A DNA stretch of 64,000 nt from Beijerinckiaceae bacterium (GCA_947478405.1 CANJVX010000007.1:1-64000), one strand, 5' to 3'; counted from the first letter of the stretch, positions 26,233 through 34,789 are shown. Notes: generated by a model from the sequence alone, not told the origin. Made by a program: numbers and translations.

Positions 26233-27252
26233 CTAGCGTTCCGTCAGTTTCAGCTCAATGCGGCGGTTGCGGCGAAAGGCTTCTTCTGTCTCGGCTGGAT
26301 CAATCGGCTGAAACTCACCAAAGCCAGCGGCCACCAGATGCTGTGGCGACACGCCTTTGGAAACAAAAAACTGCACCACAGCAATGGCGCGTGCGGCTGA
26401 GAGATCCCAATTGGTGCGCGCCACGATCGGGCGTTTGTCGGTATGGCCATCCACCCGCATGACCCAATTGATCTCGGGCGGAATCACGCGCTCCAGATCG
26501 GCCAGTGCTGATGCTACTTTCTCCAGTTCTGCGCGACCCTGATTGTTCAGGGAGGCCTGTCCGACCTCAAACAGAACTTCCGATTCAAAAACGAAACGGT
26601 CTCCCACCACACGCACGCCCGGTCGCTGGCCCAGAATATCGCGCAAGCGACCAAAAAAATCCGAACGGTAGCGGTTGAGTTCCTGCACCTTCTGCGCGAG
26701 CGCCACATTGAGGCGCGAGCCCAGATCGGCAATGCGTGTCTGGTTCTCCTTGTCGCGCTTTTCAGAGGCATTGAGCGCTTCTTCAATCGCGGCAAGCTGG
26801 CGGCGCAAGGCTGAAATCTGCTGGTTTAAAATCTCGACCTGTGCCAAAGCGCGCGCCGAGACTTGTCGTTCATTGTCCAGCTGGGAGCGAGCTTGCGCAG
26901 TCGCGCTGCCAGCAGTTTCCAATCCGCCGCGCGTAGCGTCCGCCAAGCCCTGCAAGCGCAGCTTTTCGCGCTCGGCAGCTTCAAGTGTGGCCTGCAAGGC
27001 GAGGATTGTTGATTGCGCCTCCCCCTTGGTGGCGCGTTCCAGAGATAGCAACGAGGTGAGTTCCTCGATCTGCCGATTGAGGCGCTGCAGCGCATTGTCC
27101 TTGCCGCTCATTTCGCGCGTTAAAAAATATTGCGCGAGCATGAAAACGGACAGCAGGAAGATGATGGTGAGCAGCATCGTCGACAAAGCGTCGACAAAGC
27201 CCGGCCAGTAATCGAAGGTGCGGCCGGTTTTACGTGTGCGACCCAGCGCCAT
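26233..27252 (-). CDS. MotB/OmpA-like peptidoglycan-binding protein
   Basis: A 339-residue protein. One membrane helix (about 15-45) carries the MotB-type Asp in the PGFVDALSTM segment. A long coiled coil follows (about 50-200), then an OmpA-type peptidoglycan-binding domain with GHTDKRP and NWDLSAARA. It pairs with the upstream MotA/TolQ-like gene, whose stop it touches. Such pairs form ion-driven stator units, but there are no flagellar genes here and the driven machine is unknown. Confidence 0.85.
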   Translation of the reverse strand: MALGRTRKTGRTFDYWPGFVDALSTMLLTIIFLLSVFMLAQYFLTREMSGKDNALQRLNRQIEELTSLLSLERATKGEAQSTILALQATLEAAEREKLRLQGLADATRGGLETAGSATAQARSQLDNERQVSARALAQVEILNQQISALRRQLAAIEEALNASEKRDKENQTRIADLGSRLNVALAQKVQELNRYRSDFFGRLRDILGQRPGVRVVGDRFVFESEVLFEVGQASLNNQGRAELEKVASALADLERVIPPEINWVMRVDGHTDKRPIVARTNWDLSAARAIAVVQFFVSKGVSPQHLVAAGFGEFQPIDPAETEEAFRRNRRIELKLTER

Positions 27253-28229
27253 CAGCGCGGCTCCGTTTCAGATGCAAGCCGTGCGAGCAATTTACGAATC
27301 TCGCTCTGTTGTTCGGCTTGCGCTTCCACCCAGCTGCGCAGCAATTGATGCTCGCCGCGCATATGCTGCACGAGGCCTTGAATGCCTTCAGCCAGATTAG
27401 CCATAGCCTGCGTGGCATGTTGGGCTGCAGCGGGATCGTTGCCCTCAGACATTTTTTGTAAGGCGGCACGAATGTCGTCTGGCAATCCTTCACCATTCAA
27501 GATTGGTGCGCTCATGGCTTGGTCCTGCGTATTGGCAGAAAGCGCATCTTCCAACTCGGTGTAGAAGCGGTTTTGTGCCTGTCCGGCTTGCAGATCGAGA
27601 AAGCCGAGGATGAGTGAGCCAGCGAGACCAAAGAGCGACGAGGTAAAGGCAATAGCCATGCCCGAGATGGGCGCGGCCAAACCATTCTTCAAATCATCGA
27701 ACATGACAGCTGCATCAGAGCCTGTCTGCATGGAGCGGATCACGCCGCCGATAGAGCCGACTGTTTCCAGCAATCCCCAGAATGTTCCAAGCAAGCCCAG
27801 AAACACCAGAAGGCCGGTGAGATAGCGCGCGATCTCGCGCGATTCATCGAGCCGTGTGCCGATGGAATCAAGAATGGCGCGCAGCGTCGCGGTGGAAATG
27901 GTGCGATAGGCATCCTGCCCGATGATCCGCGCCATGGGCGCCAGCAGCACAGGTGGCGGTACTTGATGCGCGAGCCCACGGCGCATGGCATTGACCCAGC
28001 GGATTTCCGGGAAGAGTTGCACCACCTGCCGCAGGCCCAGAAAAATACCAATCGCCATCACACCCAGGATCAGGCTGTTGAGGCCGGGGTTGGCCATGAA
28101 GGCGGTAACAATCTGCCGATAGAGGATCAGCGCCACAAAGGCGGCAAGGATCAGAAACACCACCATGCGCAACAGAAAGATACGCGGCGAAGACAGTGAA
28201 TAGGGGTCGCGCTCGGCCATGTCAGACAT
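27252..28229 (-). CDS. MotA/TolQ/ExbB-like proton channel subunit
   Basis: A 325-residue membrane protein with four predicted helices, including the MotA/ExbB core LLVFLGLLGTFWGLLETVGS and APISGMAIAFTSSLFGLAG. It has a soluble C-terminal tail of about 100 residues. It would assemble around two MotB-like helices to conduct ions. The start at 28229 (MSDMAERD) or 28220 (MAERD, with GGGA nine bases upstream) is uncertain; the ORF start at 28265 has no support. It overlaps its partner by one base. Confidence 0.85.
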   Translation of the reverse strand: MSDMAERDPYSLSSPRIFLLRMVVFLILAAFVALILYRQIVTAFMANPGLNSLILGVMAIGIFLGLRQVVQLFPEIRWVNAMRRGLAHQVPPPVLLAPMARIIGQDAYRTISTATLRAILDSIGTRLDESREIARYLTGLLVFLGLLGTFWGLLETVGSIGGVIRSMQTGSDAAVMFDDLKNGLAAPISGMAIAFTSSLFGLAGSLILGFLDLQAGQAQNRFYTELEDALSANTQDQAMSAPILNGEGLPDDIRAALQKMSEGNDPAAAQHATQAMANLAEGIQGLVQHMRGEHQLLRSWVEAQAEQQSEIRKLLARLASETEPR

Positions 28230-28317
28230 TCCCGCCGCGACGGCTTGTCGGCGCGGCCTCTGCACGTAGGAGACGCCAAAACGGCAAGCGGTTCAAGGGC
28301 TGCCTCGCGGTTCAGCC

Positions 28318-29109
28318 TCAGGCGCTCTTGATCGTGGCCAGAAGTGCGCGGTGCATGAACTCATTGCCCGCGCAGACCGAACCCGTATCGAGGAAGGTGT
28401 CACGGCCGTCCGCGTCCGAAATATAACCGCCGGCTTCCTTCACCAGAATCGAGCCCGCCGCAATGTCCCAAGCCGAAAGGCCGCGTTCCCAGTAGCAATC
28501 GAGCTGACCGGCCGCGACCATGGCCAGATCGAGTGAGGCGGCGCCCATGCGCCGGATGTTGCCGCATTTGGCAATCACCGCGCCCAGTTCCTGCTTGGAG
28601 CGCGGGTGGAGATGGGCGCGCGCCAGCGGGGGAATGCCGCAGGCGACCAGCGCCTCGGCAAAATCACGGCGCTCGGCCACCCGCAGGCGGCGGTTATTGT
28701 GCCAGGCACCCTGGCCTTTTTCGGCGACATACATGTCGTCGGTGGCCGGATTATAGATTAGGCCTGCGATCAGCTGGCCTTCGCGCTCCAGCGCGATGGA
28801 AATGGCGAAGACGGGCAGTCCGTGCAGGAAATTGGTGGTGCCATCGAGTGGGTCTATGATCCAGCGATGTGTTTTGTCTGTGCCTTCCACCGCGCCGCTT
28901 TCTTCCATCAGAAAGCTGTAGCCCGAGCGAGACTTGTTCAATTCCTCAAACAGAACTTGTTCTGCGCGCCGGTCGGCAGCCGAGACGAAGTCGCCCGGGC
29001 CCTTGACCGAAACCTGCAGATTTTCGATTTCGCCGAGATCGCGCTTCAGGCCGCGGCCGGCCTTGATGGCGGCGGCGGTCATGACATTCATCAGGGCTGA
29101 GCGGATCAT
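28318..29109 (-). CDS. suhB: Inositol monophosphatase family protein
   Basis: A 263-residue metal-dependent phosphatase. It has the EESG metal ligand, the signature WIIDPLDGTTNFLHG and the second signature WDIAAGSILVKEAGG. Members hydrolyse inositol-1-phosphate and related sugar phosphates; SuhB in E. coli also binds the ribosomal antitermination complex. Lies upstream of, and in line with, the MotA/MotB-like pair with an 88-base gap. The family call is strong; the in vivo substrate is not known. Confidence 0.93.
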   Translation of the reverse strand: MIRSALMNVMTAAAIKAGRGLKRDLGEIENLQVSVKGPGDFVSAADRRAEQVLFEELNKSRSGYSFLMEESGAVEGTDKTHRWIIDPLDGTTNFLHGLPVFAISIALEREGQLIAGLIYNPATDDMYVAEKGQGAWHNNRRLRVAERRDFAEALVACGIPPLARAHLHPRSKQELGAVIAKCGNIRRMGAASLDLAMVAAGQLDCYWERGLSAWDIAAGSILVKEAGGYISDADGRDTFLDTGSVCAGNEFMHRALLATIKSA

Positions 29110-29183
29110 CGGACGGGTCTTTCGGGCGGGTCGGCTTGGAGGGGCTTGCGTCTTAACCCGTGGGGGCTGTGCTCACAAGCCGT

Positions 29184-30188
29184 TTAAGGGGCCAGCAATT
29201 GCCGGACGGCCTCTTCCACTTGCTGCATCTGGGTCATGGTCAGGGTGCCTAAGGTCTGGTCGAGCCATTCGTCCTGCAGACCGACGGCGCGCGCCAGCAA
29301 GTACCATTTCATGCCCTCGACGACATTTTTCTCGACCCCGCGGCCTGAGACATAGAGGCGGGCGAGGCGGTTCATGGCGATGGGATTGTTGCGCAAGGCG
29401 GCTTTGCGAAAGAGCTTGGCGGCGCCGGCCTCATCCTTCGCCACGCCATTGCCGTTGAATGTCATAATTCCAAGTTCGATGATGGCGGCTGAAACATTGT
29501 CTTCTGCCGCCCGTCGCATCCAGAGCGCTGCCTCTTGCAGATCGCGCTCGACGCCCTTGCCCTCCTTATAGAATACGGCGAGCGAATAGGCTCCGTCTGC
29601 GTTGCCGGCTTCGGCCGCTTTGCGGAAATGATCGGCAGCAGTGCGGAAGTCCTGAATGTCTCCCTCGATTGCGAGCACGCCCAGATTGTAGTGCGCATTC
29701 GCATGGCCTTTTGCCGCGGCTTTTTCAAACCAGTTTTTCGCTTCCGCCTTGTCTGCGGTCATGCCCTCGCCTTTGAGGGCAGCGACAGCAACTGCAAAGA
29801 TCGCATTACGCTCGCCTTGCTCTGCCGCCAGCTTGTACCAATGCAGTGCTTCGTCCAGATTGCGCTTCACACCATTGCCATCGCGGTAAATCTCGCCCAG
29901 CAATGTCATGGCAGCCGCATCGTTGCGGTTTTTCTCAACGCGCTTCATTGCCTCCTGAAAGGCGGAGCGAAAATAACCGCGCTGATAGGCGCCATAGGCA
30001 ATATCGGCACCGGGCTTGATGGGCCCTTTTGTTGGAGGCAGCACTTGCGGCTGGAAGAGCGGCACGAGGCCGTTTTGCAATGTTGCCGGTGCACTAGGTG
30101 CCAGCTGCGGGGCGGTTCTCAGCGTCTGCGCAAAAGCGGGCGCAGGCAATAGCCACAAGCAGAGCGCGAGGCTGTGCTTGATGGACAT
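29184..30188 (-). CDS. Sel1-repeat secreted protein
   Basis: A 334-residue protein with a signal peptide ending near PAFAQ and about six Sel1-like repeats of 36 residues (AMTLLGEIYRDGNGVKRNLDEA; AHYNLGVLAIEGD; AIELGIMTFNGNGVA), each carrying the usual Ala/Leu-Gly pattern. It should be a periplasmic protein-binding scaffold. Its start overlaps the stop of the ThiE-like gene by one base, so they are in one operon. Partner proteins are unknown. Confidence 0.85.
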   Translation of the reverse strand: MSIKHSLALCLWLLPAPAFAQTLRTAPQLAPSAPATLQNGLVPLFQPQVLPPTKGPIKPGADIAYGAYQRGYFRSAFQEAMKRVEKNRNDAAAMTLLGEIYRDGNGVKRNLDEALHWYKLAAEQGERNAIFAVAVAALKGEGMTADKAEAKNWFEKAAAKGHANAHYNLGVLAIEGDIQDFRTAADHFRKAAEAGNADGAYSLAVFYKEGKGVERDLQEAALWMRRAAEDNVSAAIIELGIMTFNGNGVAKDEAGAAKLFRKAALRNNPIAMNRLARLYVSGRGVEKNVVEGMKWYLLARAVGLQDEWLDQTLGTLTMTQMQQVEEAVRQLLAP

Positions 30189-30853
30189 TATTCACGCCCA
30201 CGACTGTTGGCATGCGCATCCAGCGAGGCCTGCGCTTGCGCCATGGCGGTGATGGCGCCGCGCGGATCGTTCCATACAGCTTCACGTAGCGAGATGAAAT
30301 CAGCGCCAGCCTTGGCAAGTGTGGCAACATCATCAAGTGTTGCCGCATGGGCGACGCAGGGCACGTTGAAAATATCCGCCCACCAAGCCGCGCGCTCGGC
30401 AATCTGTTCGATCGGTGGCACATAACCATCGGGTGCGGGATCGCCGAAGCTGACGTAATCCACGTCATATTCGCCTGCAATCATCGCATCATGCTTGGCG
30501 CGCAAGCCGCCAATCCCGAGAATGCGATCTTCTTTCTTGATCGTCTTCACGGCATCGGGGACGAGTTTTTCAAGCGAGTCGGGATTGACGCGTAGATGCG
30601 CGCCATCTGCGCCTGCGCGCATGACCAGTCCCGGTGCATCAATGAGCAAGGCAACGCCCGCGGGCTCTGTGATGGCGATGAGATCTTTCACAATCTTCTT
30701 CGCGCTTACCTCATCACGGGCGACGAGCGGTGCCAGAACACAGGCAACATCGCCCGCCCCCAGGGCCGCCTGCAATTTCTGCGGCCAGTCGCCCGCCTCT
30801 TCGAGGGGCGGGAGCATGAGATAGAGGCGCTGCACTGTGTCTGAATTGCTCAT
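30188..30853 (-). CDS. ThiE-like TIM-barrel protein with altered active-site motifs
   Basis: A 221-residue protein that scores by eye as thiamine-phosphate synthase-like: a barrel with GADGAHLRVNPDSLEKL, ILGIGGLRAKHDAM and YVSFGDPAPDG in order. In true ThiE these positions read roughly GxDGVHLGQxD and VGxGPIFPT, and an N-terminal QLREK is present. Here the QLREK and HLGQ motifs are lost. It may therefore have another substrate. It is coupled to the Sel1-repeat gene, and no thi genes are near. Confidence 0.65.
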   Translation of the reverse strand: MSNSDTVQRLYLMLPPLEEAGDWPQKLQAALGAGDVACVLAPLVARDEVSAKKIVKDLIAITEPAGVALLIDAPGLVMRAGADGAHLRVNPDSLEKLVPDAVKTIKKEDRILGIGGLRAKHDAMIAGEYDVDYVSFGDPAPDGYVPPIEQIAERAAWWADIFNVPCVAHAATLDDVATLAKAGADFISLREAVWNDPRGAITAMAQAQASLDAHANSRGRE

Positions 30854-30859
30854 GAAAAA

Positions 30860-31606
30860 TCAGCCGCCCATCTTGGCCATAAGTGCGTCGGATATTTCGA
30901 AATTGGCATACACGTTTTGCACGTCGTCATTGTCTTCGAGCGAGCCGATGAGACGCAGGATTTTCTCGCCAGCTTCATCATCGACATTGATCGTGTTTTG
31001 CGGGCGCCAGACCAGCGAGCTCTTGCGGGCTTCGCCAAAGCGCGCTTCGAGCGTCTTTTGCACATCCCGCAAAGCTTCGAGTGAGGTGATGATTTCGTAG
31101 TTTTCTTCTTGAATGACGACATCATCAGCGCCCGCTTCAATGGCGCCTTCCATCACAGCATCTTCCGAGCCGATGCTCTTGGGATAATCGATCAGGCCAA
31201 CATGGTCGAACATGAAGGAGACAGCGCCGGTTTCTGCCAGCGCGCCACCAGCTTTGGTGAAGTAGGAGCGCACTTCGCCTGCGGTGCGGTTGCGATTGTC
31301 AGTGAGGGCCTCAACGATGACGGCCACGCCACCGGGCGCATAGCCCTCGTAGCGCACGTCATCGTAATTATCGCCTTCGCCACCGGCGGCCTTTTTGATG
31401 GCGCGCTCGATATTGTCCTTGGGCATGTTTTCCGCGCGCGCTTCAATGATCGCCGCGCGCAGGCGCGGGTTCATCGCTGGGTCGGGCATGCCCATTTTGG
31501 CGGCAACCGTGATTTCACGGCCAAGCTTGGAGAAAAGCTTGGAGCGCACGGCATCCTGCTTGCCCTTGCGGTGCATGATGTTTTTGAACTGACTATGGCC
31601 TGCCAT
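30860..31606 (-). CDS. yebC: YebC/PmpR-family protein
   Basis: A 248-residue protein with the YebC opening [18 protein letters not shown], then [17 protein letters not shown] and the [18 protein letters not shown] block. YebC proteins were annotated as transcription regulators; family members also help ribosomes pass proline stretches. It lies seven bases upstream of the ThiE-like gene. In many relatives it sits next to ruvC, but here ruvCAB is 20 kb away. Confidence 0.93.
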   Translation of the reverse strand: MAGHSQFKNIMHRKGKQDAVRSKLFSKLGREITVAAKMGMPDPAMNPRLRAAIIEARAENMPKDNIERAIKKAAGGEGDNYDDVRYEGYAPGGVAVIVEALTDNRNRTAGEVRSYFTKAGGALAETGAVSFMFDHVGLIDYPKSIGSEDAVMEGAIEAGADDVVIQEENYEIITSLEALRDVQKTLEARFGEARKSSLVWRPQNTINVDDEAGEKILRLIGSLEDNDDVQNVYANFEISDALMAKMGG

Positions 31607-31681
31607 GGACCCCTCGGAGCGATACTGAAGTTAAGCTGGCCGCGGTTATACGCTCCGGCCCCGGTTTTTTGAAGGGGCGGC

Positions 31682-32503
31682 CTAACCCCAGAACTCCGGC
31701 AAAGCTGCCGACAGACGCCCGCCAATCCGCACCGGCGCGACTTTCAGCGCCAGTCCCGTCGTGTCGTCGATCTCCACCGCCAGCCCGCACAGTGTCGCCT
31801 TGCCCTCTGCGGGCTCAAAACGGCCACCGGGAATTTTGCGGGTGAAACGGCGTAGCGGCTCTTCCTTGTCCATGCCAATCACGCTGTCGAAATCGCCGGT
31901 CATGCCGGCATCTGATTGGTAGGCCGTGCCGCCCGGCAGCACTTGATAATCGGCGGTCGGTACATGCGTATGCGTGCCCACGACAAGGCTTGCGCGGCTA
32001 TCAACGAAATGACCAAGCGCCATTTTTTCCGAGGTTGTTTCCGCATGCATGTCGATGACAAAAGCATCACAGCCCAGACCTAGCGGGCAAGCTGCCAATT
32101 CGCGTTCAACGGAGGCGAAGGGATCGTCCATCGCATCCATGAAAATACGGCCCATTACATTCATCACCAGAATGCGCTGACCTTTGGCATTTTCAAACAA
32201 ATTGGCACCGCGCCCTGGCGTGCCTGCGGGATAATTGGCGGGGCGCAGCAAGCGCGGCTGGCGCTCGATGAAAACGAGCGCCTCTTTCTGGTCGAAGGCA
32301 TGATTTCCCAGCGTGATGCAATCGGCGCCCGCATTGAGAACTTCATCGCAAATGGCTTCGGTAATGCCAAAGCCGCCAGCGGCATTTTCACCATTCACGA
32401 TGACGAAATCGAGATCGTAACGTGCACGTAAAGCAGGAAGATGTTCCAGCAGTGCTCTGCGCCCCGCTCGTCCCACAATGTCGCCGATGAACATGAGCCG
32501 CAT
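31682..32503 (-). CDS. YmdB-like metallophosphoesterase (TIGR00282)
   Basis: A 273-residue calcineurin-like phosphoesterase. The motifs MFIGDIVGRAGR, NGENAAGGFG, LGNHAFDQKE and the late VGTHTHVPTAD hold the expected Asp, Asn and His metal ligands. YmdB-type enzymes cleave cyclic nucleotides and affect RNA turnover in Bacillus. It follows the formyl-THF cyclo-ligase gene at a gap of nine bases, a pairing common in alphaproteobacteria, so they are probably co-transcribed. Confidence 0.9.
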   Translation of the reverse strand: MRLMFIGDIVGRAGRRALLEHLPALRARYDLDFVIVNGENAAGGFGITEAICDEVLNAGADCITLGNHAFDQKEALVFIERQPRLLRPANYPAGTPGRGANLFENAKGQRILVMNVMGRIFMDAMDDPFASVERELAACPLGLGCDAFVIDMHAETTSEKMALGHFVDSRASLVVGTHTHVPTADYQVLPGGTAYQSDAGMTGDFDSVIGMDKEEPLRRFTRKIPGGRFEPAEGKATLCGLAVEIDDTTGLALKVAPVRIGGRLSAALPEFWG

Positions 32504-32512
32504 GATGACTTC

Positions 32513-33070
32513 CTATGGCGTTTGCGTCGCAATGATCTCGCGTTCCGTTACCACGAAATCGAGCACGCGGTCGTGGGCTTCATCTGGCACACGGACTATT
32601 TCCTGTGTGGCAAAGGCCAGCCCGATGGTGAGCGCCTGAGGTAGGGCCGCCAGCGCCCGGTCATAAAAACCTTTGCCATAGCCAATACGGTGGCCGCGCC
32701 GATCAAAGGCCGCGAGTGGCACGATGAGGATTGCGGGCGTGATTTCACGTGCGCCAGCCAGCGGCTCAGACAGGCCAAAGGGGCCGGAGGCGAGCGGGTC
32801 GCCCATCTGCCAGAGGCGGAATGTCAGGCCCTCGGGCATGGTGGTGGGCAGGCACAGGGGGCGGTTGATGAGGGCGGCAGCGGGTCTCGGATCAGCCTCG
32901 GTGCGGATAGGCCAATAAAGGGCGAGCGGGCCGTCTGGCAGGGGCAGATGGGCGACGAGGGCGGCCATGGCATCTGCGCCGCGGGCGCGCTCGGCGGGCG
33001 TCAGTGCTTCACGGCGGGCCAGCGCCTCAGCGCGCAGATCAGCTTTGGTCAAGGGGGGAGTCGGTCCCAT
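32513..33070 (-). CDS. 5-formyltetrahydrofolate cyclo-ligase
   Basis: A 185-residue enzyme (YgfA/Fcl) that converts 5-formyl-THF to 5,10-methenyl-THF using ATP. It shows LTKADLRAEALARREAL with the basic ATP-binding start, and GHRIGYGKGFYDRALA, the phosphate-binding signature. The start is uncertain: ATG 33070, ATG 33079 or ATG 33121; the last would run into the 6S RNA. As in other alphaproteobacteria it lies directly downstream of 6S RNA. Confidence 0.9.
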   Translation of the reverse strand: MGPTPPLTKADLRAEALARREALTPAERARGADAMAALVAHLPLPDGPLALYWPIRTEADPRPAAALINRPLCLPTTMPEGLTFRLWQMGDPLASGPFGLSEPLAGAREITPAILIVPLAAFDRRGHRIGYGKGFYDRALAALPQALTIGLAFATQEIVRVPDEAHDRVLDFVVTEREIIATQTP

Positions 33071-33119
33071 CAGGGGCATCCATGCCGGGACCGGCGCAAG
33101 GGAGAAAGGTGCGGGCCAC

Positions 33120-33250
33120 AAAAGCCGTGGGATAACGACCCCGGAGACCTACAATGTAGGTGGGCGCCATGTGACCAAGTCCACGGACAAGGTCAGGGAC
33201 AGCTCCCTGAGAGTCGATAAGGCCCCGGGAATACTTTTTCCACACGCACC
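33120..33250 (-). ncRNA. ssrS: 6S RNA
   Basis: The minus strand holds the alphaproteobacterial 6S pattern: CCGGGGCCTTATCGACTC, the hairpin TCAGGGAGCTGTCCCTGA, the hairpin GTCCGTGGAC, CGCCCACCTACATTGTAGG and the closing CTCCGGGGTCGTTATCCC. The position between zapA and the 5-formyl-THF cyclo-ligase gene is the classical one. 6S RNA mimics an open promoter and holds sigma-70 RNA polymerase in stationary phase. The ends are approximate; I judged them from pairing, not from a covariance model. Confidence 0.85.
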
Positions 33251-33309
33251 CAGCAGCACCGCCCTTTCTATGTAGGGCAAGGGGGCGGCTGGGGGAAGGG
33301 GAAAGCGCC

Positions 33310-33561
33310 TTACTTCTTGGCGATCGCATCACGCAAAGTGGCATTGATGCGTGACTGCCAGCCCGGCCCGCCTTGCCGAAAATGTTCGATCACCTCGACA
33401 TCAAGCCGCAAGGTCGTGGAGATTTTAGGGTTCGGAATTTTGGGCCGCCCGCGCGTGACTTCTTCTGCGCCGATGATGTCTTGCCAATAGGGCGTGCTCA
33501 GATCAGGCGCATCATCGGGGTCAACCCATTCTTGGTCTGTAGAGCGCTTATTCTCGTCCAT
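33310..33561 (-). CDS. brnA: BrnA-family antitoxin
   Basis: An 83-residue antitoxin with the BrnA pattern: an acidic N-terminus, GRPKIPNPKISTTLRLD and the ribbon-helix-helix end LDVEVIEHFRQGGPGWQSRI. It binds BrnT and represses its own operon. The start overlaps the toxin stop by 14 bases, toxin first, as is usual for brnTA. The pair is set between zapA and 6S RNA, two genes that normally adjoin. Confidence 0.92.
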   Translation of the reverse strand: MDENKRSTDQEWVDPDDAPDLSTPYWQDIIGAEEVTRGRPKIPNPKISTTLRLDVEVIEHFRQGGPGWQSRINATLRDAIAKK

Positions 33562-33793
33562 TGGCTTTCCTCAATGAAATGATGCGGAAAACATCACCGC
33601 GCCTAGTCCAAACCAAAACGACCATCCGATCGTCCAGATATCCAATTCTAACGAGGCGTTCCTCGCCATAGTTGAGCCGATCGTCACGAAAGGAGATTCC
33701 GATCCTGTCAAAGACTTCCTGCGCGCGCCCCATGTCGAGACCGCGCGCCTCGAGCGTCCAATTCCGCTTGGCCGGATCAAAATCAATCTGCAT
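33548..33793 (-). CDS. brnT: BrnT-family ribonuclease toxin
   Basis: An 81-residue toxin of the BrnT/RelE-like fold. The opening QIDFDPAKRNWTLEARGLDM, the FDRIGISFRDDRLNYGEERL middle and the RRGDVFRIISLRKAN end, with the usual catalytic Arg and Lys, are diagnostic. It would cleave mRNA and arrest growth when antitoxin is lost. There is no visible ribosome site: the start codon lies only three bases from one arm of the putative operator, which suggests a leaderless or nearly leaderless message. Confidence 0.92.
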   Translation of the reverse strand: MQIDFDPAKRNWTLEARGLDMGRAQEVFDRIGISFRDDRLNYGEERLVRIGYLDDRMVVLVWTRRGDVFRIISLRKANGRE

Positions 33794-33796
33794 TTT

Positions 33797-33840
33797 TGTT
33801 ACTACATAAAATCGATTGTGTCAAAATATTTGTAGTAACA
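33797..33840. promoter_or_regulatory. brnTA promoter with flanking inverted repeat
   Basis: TGTTACTACA (33797-33806) and TGTAGTAACA (33831-33840) are a perfect 10-base inverted repeat with a 24-base AT-rich spacer. On the minus strand TTGACA (33819-33824) lies inside the spacer and TAACAA falls 17 bases further on. This fits a BrnA-bound operator around the promoter. Confidence 0.65.
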
Positions 33841-33887
33841 GAAAATATTTTCAGGTCGGGCACCAGCCAGACCTTCGGGGTGGTTGC

Positions 33888-34268
33888 TTACTTCGCCCCG
33901 TTGAGCGTCTGCGCCAGCCCTTCAATGCGGCGGGCGGTCACTTCGAGTGATTGGGCGAGGCTCTCCACCCAGGCGGCGGATTGGTCTCCGGCCTTGGTAG
34001 CCTCCTGCTTGGCGCCGGCCACCTGCTTTTCCAGCGCTGTAATCTTCTTGCGGGCTTCGGCCAGTTCATCGGCCAAGGTGATCGATGCCATAACGGTCAG
34101 TCGCTGGTCGCCGATCTCGCCAAAAGCGCCGCGCAGCTGGTTGATACGCTCGTCGATCTGGCTTGCCAAAGCTTCCAGATGCGCTTCTTCACCCGGACCG
34201 CAGGCCATGCGGAAGGAGCGACCAGCGATGGTCACATTGACGGATGTGGCGCCCTTGTTCTGTGGCAT
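33888..34268 (-). CDS. zapA: Cell division protein ZapA
   Basis: A 126-residue protein with the ZapA beginning TSVNVTIAGRSFRMACGPGEE and the LEALASQIDERINQLRGAFGEI helix, followed by a coiled coil. ZapA cross-links FtsZ filaments at the division site. It follows the DUF4164 gene by three bases, so both belong to one operon on the minus strand. Confidence 0.93.
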   Translation of the reverse strand: MPQNKGATSVNVTIAGRSFRMACGPGEEAHLEALASQIDERINQLRGAFGEIGDQRLTVMASITLADELAEARKKITALEKQVAGAKQEATKAGDQSAAWVESLAQSLEVTARRIEGLAQTLNGAK

Positions 34269-34271
34269 GGC

Positions 34272-34571
34272 TTAGGCCCCCTCATCTTCGGAGGGGAGGC
34301 TGAGACCCAGCACATGGCGGATGGTGGCGCCCGTGGCGGCGAGCTTTTCGGCCACCAATGCGTTAGCTGCCTCCAGTTTGCGGGTACGTGAGAGCGCGCC
34401 TTCAAGCTCAATTCCAAGCCGCGAGCGGTCATCCTGCATGACGGCGAGCTCTTCTTCCAGATCGGCGCGGCGCTGAGCGCTTTCCGCACGCCGTTCTGCC
34501 GCCGCTTCGAGATGATCGAGCGCAGCAGCAAGTCGTTTCAGGGGAATATCGAAGCGTTCAGGCAGTTTCAT
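34272..34571 (-). CDS. DUF4164 coiled-coil protein
   Basis: A 99-residue protein that is nearly all helix with heptad character (LAAALDHLEAAAERRAES, then LEEELAVMQDDRSRLGIELE). DUF4164 proteins precede zapA in many alphaproteobacteria and may act as a ZapB-like partner, but that is inference. The start at 34571 begins the coiled coil; the ORF start at 34706 adds an unrelated segment. Confidence 0.82.
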   Translation of the reverse strand: MKLPERFDIPLKRLAAALDHLEAAAERRAESAQRRADLEEELAVMQDDRSRLGIELEGALSRTRKLEAANALVAEKLAATGATIRHVLGLSLPSEDEGA

Positions 34572-34688
34572 GCGACTCTGGGCCAGATTTAGCTCATTAG
34601 GAGCAAGAAGCTGCCTGCCGTCAACGAAGTGGGCGCGCATTCCTGTGCGCGATTGGTCCAACAGCCTGAAAACAGGCCTTTGGGCGCG

Positions 34689-34716
34689 TTGACACCGAGG
34701 GTCCACCTGTTATCAA
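34689..34716 (+). promoter_or_regulatory. Likely tkt promoter
   Basis: TTGACA (34689-34694) and TATCAA (34711-34716) are spaced by 16 bases, about 75 bases upstream of the transketolase ATG. Confidence 0.5.
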
Positions 34717-34789
34717 AACCCCGCCGGCCGGTCCCTGGCGGAAACGCCCCGCCCGAAGCTCCTCGCCTCGCGATTCTGGAAAAGAAAAC

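Noticed and set aside
26233-28229. Zorya-type defence (ZorA/ZorB) for the MotA/MotB-like pair
   Set aside because: No ZorC, ZorD or ZorE is near, and the flanking genes are housekeeping. The pair is reported only as an orphan stator.
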